A stretch of DNA of 64,000 bases from Caballeronia sp. TF1N1 (GTDB taxonomy: Bacteria > Pseudomonadota > Gammaproteobacteria > Burkholderiales > Burkholderiaceae), in NCBI RefSeq assembly GCF_022878925.1, contig NZ_CP084626.1:2356001-2420000 (forward strand). Direction: 5' to 3'. Numbering within the stretch: the first letter of the stretch is position 1; the number at the start of each line of letters is the position of its first letter. The notes under the pieces were generated by a model. That model was given only the letters and a program-made list of their open reading frames with translations, had not been told where the DNA came from and made no database searches. The position numbers and the translations under genes are program-made. Of this stretch, positions 43,622 through 51,972 are shown piece after piece.

Positions 43622-45600
43622 CACACCCGTTGACAGCGAGCTGATCGCCGTCGAGGTCGACGTGGACAGCGAGCTCACACCCGTGGACAGCGAACTTACG
43701 CCCGTCGACAGCGAGCTGATTGCCGTCGAGGTCGACGTGGACAACGAGTTCACGCCGGTGGACAGCGAACTGATACTCGTCGAGCTCGAGGTAGACAGCG
43801 AGCTGATACCCGTGGACAGCGAGTTGATCGCGGCCGAGTTCGAGCTCGACAGCGAGCTCAACTGACCGAAGTTCACCGCGTCGGACTGGTTCGTGCCGTC
43901 AGCCACGTTCGTGAGCGTTGCCGCCGAGCCACCCTTGTTCAGCGTGACCTTCGTGTGCGTCGAGTCATCGTACTGCACCGAGTTGGCCACACCCGTGGAC
44001 AACGAGTTGATCGCCGTCGAGGTCGACGTGGACAGCGAGCTCACACCGGTCGACAGCGAGTTGACTGCCGTGGAGGTCGAGCTCGACAGCGTGCTCATGC
44101 CCGTGGACAACGAGCTGATACCGGTAGACAGCGAGTTGATGCTCGTGGAAGTCGACGCCGACAGCGAGCTCATGCCCGTGGAGAGCGAGTTGATGCCCGT
44201 GGAGCTCGAAGCCGACAACGAGTTGATGGCCGTGGACGCCGAACTCGACAGCGAGTTCACGCCCGTGGACAGCGAAGTGATGCCCGTCGAGGTCGACGGT
44301 GGACAGACTGCTGACCGAACTGACAGCCGTGCTGACGCCGGTTGAAAGCGAGTTGACGGTACTGGTGGTCGTGCTCAGGCCGGTGGAAAGGCTATCGACC
44401 TTGCTGTTCGCGGTACTGACGCCCGTGGAAAGGCTGCTTACCTGGCTGTTAGTCGTGCTCAAGCCGGTAGAAAGCGAACTCACTGCACTATTGGTCGTGC
44501 TCAGCCCCGTCGACAGCGAGCTTACGCCGGTCGATGTCGAAACGGACAACGAACTCAGGTTAGTCGAAAGCGTGTTGACAGTGCTGTTGGTGGTGCTCAA
44601 GCCGGTCGACAGGCTGTTCACCGAGCTGTTGGTGGTGCTCAGGCCGGTCGACAGGCTGCTTACTGCGCTCGTCGCTGTGCTAAGACCGGTAGACAGGCTG
44701 GTAACACTACTATTGGCCGTGCTCAAGCCAGTAGAGAGGCTGCTCACGGCGCTATTAGTGGTGCTCAGACCAGTCGAAAGGCTGCTCACCATACTGCCGG
44801 TGGTGCTCACACCCGTCGATAGCGAAGTTACTGCGCTGTTCGTCGTGCTGAGCCCCGTGGATAAGCTGCTCACGGCGCTAGTCGTGGTGCTCACACCGGT
44901 CGATAGGCTGCTAACCGCGCTGCTAGCTGTACTCAAGCCCGTTGATAAACTGCTCACCGCGGTGTTCGTCGTACTTAGGCCAGAAGACAGGCTATTGACC
45001 ATGCTGCCGGAAGTGCTCAGACCCGTTGACATACTAGTGATCGAGCTGCTTACTGTGCTCACCCCTGTCGAAATACTGCTAACGGAGCTGTTCAACGTGC
45101 TCAAGCCGGTCGACAGACTGCTCACGGAACTGGTCGTCGTGCTGAGGCCAGTTGACAACGAATTGATCTGGGAACCCGTAGAAAGCGACAAACTGTTTAA
45201 ACCAGTAGACGTGGAAGTCGATAGCGAGCTTAGGCTCGTTGAGAGACTATTCACACGGCTGCTCGTCGTACTTACTCCGCTAGATAGCGAATTTACGGCG
45301 ATCGACAAAGAAGAAGCCGATGTTGAAATTGAATTAACGCTGGTCGAAGTGCTCGACGAAACCGACGACCAAGCGCTTGAGATTGAGCTCATTCCCGTGG
45401 ACAAACTCGTGGAAGCGGAGGTCCACGCCGTAGACACCGAGCTCATGCCGGTAGACAGACTGGTCGAAGCACTGCCCCAAGCTGTCGACAGCGAGCTCAT
45501 CCCCGTCGACATAGAGCTAATGTTAGTAGAGAGCGAGAGGGACGTGGAGCTAACAGCGGTAGATAGCGAATTGGAAATCGTAAATAGCTGCCCGCCGTTC
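43622..45600 (-). repeat. Adhesin stalk repeats, N-terminal block
   Basis: Continuation of the SLSTGVS-type repeats. This block favours SSLSTGLSTTNSAVSSLSTG (18-residue units pairing one heptad with one hendecad). It is interrupted at about 43868-43990 by a non-repeat domain. The extra base at 44297 lies within this block. Confidence 0.8.
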
Positions 45601-46130
45601 ACTGCATCCATGCTGGAGCTTGTTATCGCGCCATTCGCCATATTCGTAATGCTGTGCGCGGTCATATCCAGGTACTGATTCATCTGGATTTTCGTGGCCG
45701 CACCCAAGGTTACGACGCCAGCGCCAACAGCCATGAAGGCCGACGTACTAGCGTTGTCGTCCATCATGATGGCGCCGCTCCATCCACTGCCCAAGTTCAT
45801 GAAGCTATTGTTGCCACAACTATTGCCACTGATGGTGCCTGAAGAGTTGGTCCATATTCCATACCCCGAACCACTCACACACGTGCCAAGAACGGGAACA
45901 GCCCAAGCAGCAGAACTTCCGAATAGGAAGGCGGCCGTAGCGCCAATTCCGGTGGCCATTCTCAACATATTAGAGGGCTCTTGCGCTCGTCGAGAAAATA
46001 CCGCGTCCTCGCCAGTTTCCCGACCGCGCACCGCGCCGGAACTCCTTTTGCCACGCACCGCCGCCGTCTCTGCAACGGCAACGAAAGTACCTACTTTCTC
46101 ATTCCAAATACTGCGGTATGACTTATTCAT
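43622..46130 (-). pseudogene. YadA-like trimeric autotransporter adhesin, N-terminal part (frameshifted, truncated by IS66)
   Basis: Begins with an extended signal peptide region (MNKSYRSIWNEKVGTFVAVA) typical of large autotransporters. Signal cleavage is expected near AAWA, then a short Gly/Asn/Ser-rich head and neck (ITNMANGAITSSSMDAVNGG). A stalk of Ser/Thr/Leu repeats follows, broken once by a short domain (VQYDDSTHTKVTLNKGG). At about 44297 one extra base (CGACGGTGG where repeats have CGACGTGG) shifts the frame. The present reading ends at 43965 after 721 codons, the last 110 out of frame. Ignoring that base, the repeat frame continues into the left IS copy. Confidence 0.87.
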
Positions 46131-46205
46131 AAACCGTATTGATCCACAAAAAACGACCGTCTTTCACAAAAAACCTAAGAAGGAAAACCTTCTAACTACG
46201 GCACA

Positions 46206-46213
46206 GAATATTC
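46206..46213. repeat. Target-site duplication of right IS66 copy
   Basis: GAATATTC, repeated exactly at 49292-49299 beyond the element. The target is itself palindromic. It lies about 76 bases upstream of the adhesin ATG. Confidence 0.92.
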
Positions 46214-46282
46214 GTAAGCGTTATTTCATGGCCGCATGGACAGACCTGAAGCCGTTGTACAAAGTGATACCCGTTACTTCAA

Positions 46283-46717
46283 GTGGTGGGGACTACTTTG
46301 GACGCAAGGAGTGCGAGACCATCGAGCCGCAAGGGCCGACCGAACTACGCACCGGAGTACCGACGGCAAGTTGCCGTTGCGGCGAGCGAGCCGGGTATTT
46401 CGGTAGCGAAGCTCGCGCAGGCGCACGGGCTGAATCTCAATATGGTGTTCAAGTGGCGCCGGCAACTGCGGGCGGGCCTGTTTGACGAGGTGGCGCACAG
46501 CACGGCGGTGTTGCTGCCAGTTGCGCTACCTGAAGCACCGACAGACGAGCAGAGCGCGCCGGCGTCACTGGCACTGCAGCCGGTCGAGCCACATCGCGAG
46601 AGCCTACAGTCAGCGTCGGGCATCGAGATCGAACTGAACGGTGCCCGTGTGCGCGTCACGGGTATGGTCGATCCAGTGCAGTTGCGCCTCGTGCTGCGCT
46701 GCCTGATGCCAGCATGA
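46283..46717 (+). CDS. tnpA: IS66-family accessory protein TnpA (copy 2)
   Basis: Identical in translation to the protein at 43110-43544: 144 residues, GTG start, N-terminal helix-turn-helix. Transcribed away from the adhesin. Confidence 0.92.
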   Translation: MVGTTLDARSARPSSRKGRPNYAPEYRRQVAVAASEPGISVAKLAQAHGLNLNMVFKWRRQLRAGLFDEVAHSTAVLLPVALPEAPTDEQSAPASLALQPVEPHRESLQSASGIEIELNGARVRVTGMVDPVQLRLVLRCLMPA

Positions 46718-47061
46718 TTGCTCCACCCAGCGGTACCCGCGTATGGCTGGCAGCGGGCGTTACCGATATGCGCCGGGGCATGGATGGACTTGCCGGGCTG
46801 GTGCAATCGACACTGGGACGTGATCCCTTCTCAGGTCACATCTTCCTTTTTCGTGGGCGTCGCGGTGACCTCATCAAGATTTTATGGTGGAGCGGCGACG
46901 GCATGAACCTGTACGCGAAGCGACTTGAGCACGGACGCTTCGTGTGGCCACAGGCGAACTCGGGAACAGTCCATCTATCTGCGGCGCAGTTGTCGATGCT
47001 GCTCGAGGGGATTGACTGGCGACATCCAGAACGGACGTGGCAGCCGACGCACGCGGCGTAA
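46714..47061 (+). CDS. tnpB: IS66-family accessory protein TnpB (copy 2)
   Basis: Identical in translation to 42766-43113. 115 residues, start coupled to the tnpA stop by ATGA. Confidence 0.95.
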   Translation: MIAPPSGTRVWLAAGVTDMRRGMDGLAGLVQSTLGRDPFSGHIFLFRGRRGDLIKILWWSGDGMNLYAKRLEHGRFVWPQANSGTVHLSAAQLSMLLEGIDWRHPERTWQPTHAA

Positions 47062-47112
47062 CGCAGGGTGTGGGAGTCCACAAGCGCACGGTCTTCAATT
47101 ACACTGGCATGC

Positions 47113-48657
47113 ATGCCAGCCAGCCATCTGCCCGACGACATTGCCGCCCTCAAGCGCATCGTTGCCTCGCGTGACGAGACCATCGCGCAGTTGCTGGCCG
47201 AGATCTCGCGACTGAAGCGATGGCAGTATGGCCGTTCATCGGAGCGTATGACCGAATTGATGGACCAGCTGCAGCTCGCGCTCGGTGAGCTTGCCGCTCC
47301 AGAATCGGCCATCGTCGCAACGGCGAAGGTGCCCGATGCCGACACGACTTCGGATACATCGGCCACAACGGACGTTGTTCCGCTGCGTCGCAAGCCACGG
47401 CGCTTCCCTGCCCATCTCCCCCGGGAAACTGTTGTTCATGCACCGGGCGATTGCGGATGCCCGGAATGCGGCAAGCAGATGCGCGCGCTCGGTGAAGACG
47501 TCTCGGAGGTGCTTGACTATGTGCCCGGTTACTTCAAGGTGCTACGTCACGTACGTCCCAAGCTAAGCTGTCCGCGCTGTGCTGCAGTGGTGCAGGAGCC
47601 AGCGCCTTCGCGACCGATAGCGCGATCGATGGCGGGTGCCGGACTACTCGCACAGGTCGTCGTCGCGAAGTACGCTGACCATACGCCGCTATACCGGCAG
47701 GCCGGCATCTTTCGCCGCGCGGGCATCGAACTGGACCGGGCAACACTGGCGTCGTGGGTGCGCGAAGGAGCCGCGCTGCTGCAGCCGCTGTCCGATGCAC
47801 ACGGTCGTTACGTGCTCGACGCAGACAAGATCCATACCGACGACACGCCCGTTCCTGTGCTGGAGCCGGGGCGTGGCAAGACGCGCACGGGGCGTCTGTG
47901 GACCTATGTGCGCGATGACCGCCCAGCGGGAAGCCGCGCGCCACCAGCAGTCTGGTACAGATACTCACCCGACCGCAAAGGTGAGCGACCTCGGGAACAT
48001 CTGGCGGGCTATACGGGAATTCTGCAGGCAGATGCTTTCAGCGGGTACGACGCCCTGTATCGTGACGGCACGATCATCGAGGCCGGATGCTGGGCGCATG
48101 CCCGGCGCAAATTCTACGACCTGTACAAGCTGGACAGTTCACCGATTGCCGAAGAAGCACTGCGCCGCATTGGGGCGCTATATGTTGTCGAACGCGAGGT
48201 TCGCGGTCAAACACCGGACCTGCGCCTGTCTGCGCGTCAACAACGATCCGCCCCATTGCTCACTGAGCTGAAGGCCTGGCTTGAACACACGCTGTCACAG
48301 GTCTCGGCGAAGTCGGGACTGGCGAAGGCGATCAGATACTCGCTGGGGCACTGGCACGCACTTACACGCTATTGCGAAGACGGGCGCGTCGAAGTGGATA
48401 ACAACACGGCGGAGCGCGCGATCAGGCCGCTGGTTCTGGGCAGGCGCAACTATCTGTTCGCAGGTTCCGATGGCGGTGGCCAAAGCGCGGCCGTGATCTA
48501 CAGCCTCATCGGTACGGCGCGCCTGAACGGTATCGAGCCGTTTGCCTATCTGCGCACGGTGTTTGAGCGCATCGCCGACCATCCCATCAACCGCATCGAT
48601 GAGTTGCTGCCGTGGCGCCTGATGCCAGCCGAACACGTCGAACAGCAAGCCGCGTAA
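47113..48657 (+). CDS. tnpC: IS66-family transposase TnpC (copy 2)
   Basis: Identical in translation to 41170-42714. 514 residues with zinc-finger, DDE core and conserved C-terminus, all intact. With two complete copies the element may still be active in this strain. Confidence 0.95.
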   Translation: MPASHLPDDIAALKRIVASRDETIAQLLAEISRLKRWQYGRSSERMTELMDQLQLALGELAAPESAIVATAKVPDADTTSDTSATTDVVPLRRKPRRFPAHLPRETVVHAPGDCGCPECGKQMRALGEDVSEVLDYVPGYFKVLRHVRPKLSCPRCAAVVQEPAPSRPIARSMAGAGLLAQVVVAKYADHTPLYRQAGIFRRAGIELDRATLASWVREGAALLQPLSDAHGRYVLDADKIHTDDTPVPVLEPGRGKTRTGRLWTYVRDDRPAGSRAPPAVWYRYSPDRKGERPREHLAGYTGILQADAFSGYDALYRDGTIIEAGCWAHARRKFYDLYKLDSSPIAEEALRRIGALYVVEREVRGQTPDLRLSARQQRSAPLLTELKAWLEHTLSQVSAKSGLAKAIRYSLGHWHALTRYCEDGRVEVDNNTAERAIRPLVLGRRNYLFAGSDGGGQSAAVIYSLIGTARLNGIEPFAYLRTVFERIADHPINRIDELLPWRLMPAEHVEQQAA

Positions 48658-48664
48658 TTATTCG

Positions 48665-49261
48665 ATGGTCCAAACCCGCAAACCCGCTGTGCGCCTGGTC
48701 AAGTCGCCAGTGCCCGATTACGTGCTGCGCGTTGAGCTGAAGTACATCAAGCCTGCGATCTGGCGACGAATCATCGTTCCTGGTTCTATCCGCCTGGGCA
48801 AGCTGCATGTCGTGCTGCTGCTGGCCATGGGCTGGGATGGAGGCCACCTGCATGAATTCGTCTTCGGCGAAACCAACTATGGCGAACCGGATGACTTCGG
48901 TTTCCAGAGCGATCCGCCCATGCTAAATGAAGCACGGGTCACGCTGGCCAAGGCGCTGGGAGGATTGAGGTCGTTCACCTACATCTACGACTACGGCGAC
49001 AACTGGCAGCATCGGATCAAGGTCGAGAAGGCCCTCGTGCCTGATCCAGACATGCGCCAGCCGCTATGCCTCGACGGACAGAACGCATGTCCGCCGGAGG
49101 ACGTTGGCGGCGTGCCGGGATATGCCGCCTTCCTCGAAGCAATCGGCGATTCAGCGCACGAGGAACACGACCACTTCCTCGAATGGTGTGGCGGCAACTT
49201 CGATGCCGGCGCCTTCGATCTCGCGCTTGCAAACCAGCGGCTCTCAGAGATCAAATTCTGA
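48665..49261 (+). CDS. Plasmid pRiA4b ORF-3 family protein (IS66 passenger, copy 2)
   Basis: Identical in translation to 40566-41162 and in the same place relative to tnpC and the element end. Its presence in both copies shows that it is a stable part of this IS66 variant. Confidence 0.85.
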   Translation: MVQTRKPAVRLVKSPVPDYVLRVELKYIKPAIWRRIIVPGSIRLGKLHVVLLLAMGWDGGHLHEFVFGETNYGEPDDFGFQSDPPMLNEARVTLAKALGGLRSFTYIYDYGDNWQHRIKVEKALVPDPDMRQPLCLDGQNACPPEDVGGVPGYAAFLEAIGDSAHEEHDHFLEWCGGNFDAGAFDLALANQRLSEIKF

Positions 49262-49299
49262 TCGTCAAGACGGCCAAGGTTTGACGCTTACGAATATTC

Positions 49300-49646
49300 A
49301 TGTGTTCGCCGTGTTAGAAGCGGACACCTCCTAAAATCGAGAAATCCAATCAACGGGCGACACTCAACGCTGCGCCGCGCGTATTTAAGAAAAGTCGCAT
49401 TGAATACAGCAGAACACAGCTGATGGAAGCTAGGCGGAAACCACACTAGTCCCGGCTAAAAGCTTCTGTGATAATCCGTTGATTACTGAACAACAGCGGA
49501 GACCGGCGGGCGGCCCAATTTACTGAAAGGAAGGGATTCGGTATCAATAAAAAAGGTTTCCTAAGCTACAGGAAACCGTGGTGCTCTAGCCAAGCGGTTT
49601 TGAAACCGCTGGCGGATTACAATTGCGACTTAAGCAACGCTGGACC
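49300..49646. other. Intergenic region between IS66 copy 2 and the DUF2827 operon
   Basis: 347 bases, lower in GC than its surroundings. No gene supported. It probably contains the original adhesin promoter region, now 3 kb from the gene, together with the hairpins ending the DUF2827 operon (49546-49610). Confidence 0.5.
49546..49577 (-). terminator. Rho-independent terminator of the DUF2827 operon
   Basis: On the minus strand GGTTTCCT pairs with AGGAAACC (7-base loop) and is followed by TTTTTTATT. A second perfect hairpin, AGCGGTTT with AAACCGCT (49593-49610), lies just before it and may assist. Both are downstream of the last DUF2827 stop codon. Confidence 0.8.
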
Positions 49647-50774
49647 TCAGCGTGCAGGGCTTTCCATTAACGAATTCAACAATTGCGTGTATGTTTTCGA
49701 CAGCGCTTCATTTTCTGGCATGAAACGATTGATCGCTGATCTCTGAGCGTCTCGGTAAACCACGTATTGGGCGTCGTGCACCTCGATGGCCTTAATAACT
49801 TGTTTTGCCCCCTCTTGTACGTTGTTGGCGTGATAGTAGTAACCAATATCTGTGCACAGAGTGGCGTTGTGAACGAGCGGATATCCTTGCCAGCACACTT
49901 CCAGATAGAAGTAATTCAGAGGGTTTTCCCACTGATGAGAGATCACGATATCCGTGCATTCGGCAAGAAACGTAGGAGTTTCGAAACGGCCTAGGAACAC
50001 AGCCTTGGACTGTCTTACGATGTCGAGCTGATTCATCAATGAAATAAATTCTTTGCAATTTACTGCAAGATGCTGGGCGTTCGTGACCTGCAGCAGTTCA
50101 ATACAGTCTGGCTGCTCGCGATAGGCAAGCTCACCAATCATCGTTGGATAAAGACAGAATTTAACAACGTTGATGTTCGGTTCCATCACGCTGAGTCGGC
50201 GTGGTCCGGTGCGAGGCCGGTATTCACCCGAGTTCGGCAATTTAGCGGTCCGCTCATTCAAAAAAATCGGACTCCAGATAAACGGCACGACCTGAGCGGT
50301 TTGTCTTCGCAAAACTTCGAAATACGCCTGACTGATATTGGCAACCTGCGGAATCATCCATATATCGTCGTAGCGCTGATTGACGAACAGATTTTCACCA
50401 AAGCTCGGCTTGCTAAATATGACGGACTCCATTGCGTGCACATACTCGAAGCCGCAACAATAAGAAATCAGCCGTGCACCGCGCCGCTTGAGGTAGTCCG
50501 TCGCGGCCGGATCGATCTGGCCGCCGAGTTCTATCAATACGTCGACGTTGTCTTTCGCATCGTTGAAGGTGACAGTAGGCCAGCGTTTTAAATCCCAAGG
50601 CAACTTGTCCGTGATCGCCACATGCGTCGTATTGACCAGCACGACGCTTTCGACATTCGGACAATTCTTCAGCGCTTCCGCGAGGAATACGGCATTCTGT
50701 TTAATGCCGTTGTTCCACAGCGTCTCGGCCTCATGATGCAGTCCGATCGTAATTCCAATACGCAACTTCTTCAT
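49647..50774 (-). CDS. DUF2827 protein, predicted GT-B-type glycosyltransferase (paralogue 1)
   Basis: 375 residues, third gene of a minus-strand trio. It starts with the DUF2827 N-terminus RIGITIGLHHEAETLWNNGI. The C-terminal third has SHQWENPLNYFYLEVCWQGY, then PLVHN and an EGAKQVIKAI helix. This arrangement (acidic residue, Gly-Tyr-Pro, later Glu-Gly-Gly-like) resembles the donor site of GT-B glycosyltransferases. The resemblance is my reading and the family has no proven function. No signal peptide, so cytoplasmic. Starts 46 bases after paralogue 2. Confidence 0.8.
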   Translation of the reverse strand: MKKLRIGITIGLHHEAETLWNNGIKQNAVFLAEALKNCPNVESVVLVNTTHVAITDKLPWDLKRWPTVTFNDAKDNVDVLIELGGQIDPAATDYLKRRGARLISYCCGFEYVHAMESVIFSKPSFGENLFVNQRYDDIWMIPQVANISQAYFEVLRRQTAQVVPFIWSPIFLNERTAKLPNSGEYRPRTGPRRLSVMEPNINVVKFCLYPTMIGELAYREQPDCIELLQVTNAQHLAVNCKEFISLMNQLDIVRQSKAVFLGRFETPTFLAECTDIVISHQWENPLNYFYLEVCWQGYPLVHNATLCTDIGYYYHANNVQEGAKQVIKAIEVHDAQYVVYRDAQRSAINRFMPENEALSKTYTQLLNSLMESPAR

Positions 50775-50820
50775 CGCTCACTACTCCGCATCACGGTAAC
50801 AGGCCTGCTGCCCGTAGTTG

Positions 50821-51972
50821 TCAGGTTCTTGCATAAACTGCTTCGATAGCTTGGGTATAAAGCCGTACGTTCTCTTCGTTTTCCGGATCCAGCGTCTTCA
50901 GAAACGTTTTCGCGCTAGCCTGGTAGCTGGCGAGGTTTTCGTCGTGCACAGCGAACGCGCGACGCAATGCCCTGCCGCCTTCTTCGCAGTCGAAGTCTTG
51001 ATAGCGATACCCGCAATCACCGATCAAATGCGAGTTATGAATTAGCGGATACCCACCGTACAAAGCTTCGTAATAGACATAGTTCTGAGGGTTCTCCCAC
51101 TGGTGGCTGACAACTGCATCAACCGACACTGGTACGATCTGCGCGAACGGATAACGCCCCTCAAAGAAGCCGAGCCCATGTTTGACAATGTTCAGGCTCT
51201 GCGCAAATCCTGCGAATCCTGGATGATCTTTCAGTTTGAACGTGTTGTATGCGTACATACGTTCAATCATGTCCGGATTCTCCCGATGCGCCATTTCACA
51301 GCAGAGCATGGGGATATAACTCGTTTTCACCATGCAGACATTCGGCTCAAAGATTCCGATACGCCAGCGGCCACGGCCACGCTGATATCCAAACGTCTGG
51401 CCCTCTGGCAATTTCGCAACCTCGCGGTCGAGAACCACAGGACTCCAGAGGTGCGGCATTAGCTTCACCGGCGCACGGAAGAGCGTCTCGAAGTATGGCG
51501 CACAACTGCGCTCGTATTCCGGGAGCGTCCAAACCTCGTCATACGGCGCACCCGAGATAAGCAGCGCGTGTTGCAGGTTGAAGACCATTCGCTCGATGTC
51601 AATGACGTAGTCATTACCTACGCGCATCGTAATGATCTTTCCGCCGCCGTCTCGAAACTTGATCGACCATTCCTTATTGAGCTGGGCGCTCATCTCGATC
51701 ATTACGTCGAGCTTCGTCATGGCTGTTTCCATGTCGATGAGCGGTGCCGGCGAATCGACCAAGAAACGCTTGGCGTCCTCCGGGCCACCATCGCCGCCGC
51801 CCGTCACCAAATAAGTGGCTTTTACGCGCGGAGAACGCTTAAGCAGCATGACGAGATACAGGCAGTTCTGGAAAATGCCGTTCTCCCAGAGCGACTGCTC
51901 GCCTTTTCGGATAAAAATTGAAACGCCGACATTCAACCGCTCCGGCATGCGGGGTTTTGTTTGCTTGTTCAT
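50821..51972 (-). CDS. DUF2827 protein, predicted GT-B-type glycosyltransferase (paralogue 2)
   Basis: 383 residues. ATG 51972 overlaps the stop of paralogue 3 as ATGA, so the two are translationally coupled. The frame's upstream extension lies in that gene. Shared family marks are VGVSIFIRKGEQSLWENGIF at the N-terminus, a central FEPNVCMVKTSYIPMLCCE, and SHQWENPQNYVYYEALYGGY then PLIHNS and EEGGRALRRAF near the C-terminus. Clearly paralogous to its neighbours but well diverged, which suggests distinct acceptors or sugars. Confidence 0.82.
   Translation of the reverse strand: MNKQTKPRMPERLNVGVSIFIRKGEQSLWENGIFQNCLYLVMLLKRSPRVKATYLVTGGGDGGPEDAKRFLVDSPAPLIDMETAMTKLDVMIEMSAQLNKEWSIKFRDGGGKIITMRVGNDYVIDIERMVFNLQHALLISGAPYDEVWTLPEYERSCAPYFETLFRAPVKLMPHLWSPVVLDREVAKLPEGQTFGYQRGRGRWRIGIFEPNVCMVKTSYIPMLCCEMAHRENPDMIERMYAYNTFKLKDHPGFAGFAQSLNIVKHGLGFFEGRYPFAQIVPVSVDAVVSHQWENPQNYVYYEALYGGYPLIHNSHLIGDCGYRYQDFDCEEGGRALRRAFAVHDENLASYQASAKTFLKTLDPENEENVRLYTQAIEAVYART

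Larger units (their letters stand above)
46214..49291 (+). mobile_element. IS66-family insertion sequence, copy 2 (upstream of adhesin, inverted)
   Basis: 3,078 bp, the reverse-complement arrangement of copy 1, with the same GTAAGCG ends and the same four genes. It has its own 8-bp duplication (GAATATTC), different from that of copy 1, so it is an independent insertion and not one arm of a transposed composite element. It separates the adhesin start codon from its native upstream region. Confidence 0.93.

Noticed and set aside
38764..45600. CRISPR-like array of short direct repeats
   Set aside because: Repeat units are degenerate, in frame and contiguous with no unique spacers, and no cas genes are present. 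They encode a coiled-coil stalk.
40536..49291. Composite transposon made of the two IS66 copies
   Set aside because: A composite transposed as a unit would have one duplication at its outer ends. Instead each copy has its own different 8-bp duplication, and the segment between them is part of the same adhesin gene found outside.
49308..49350. Sequence resembling an IS3-type end (GCGGACACCTCCTAAAATCG)
   Set aside because: Only a vague memory match. No second end, no transposase remnant and no duplication could be found nearby.
49593..49610. Possible tRNA fragment or attachment site (AGCGGTTTTGAAACCGCT)
   Set aside because: It is a perfect short hairpin but D- and T-arms are missing. It fits better as an auxiliary hairpin before the DUF2827 operon terminator.
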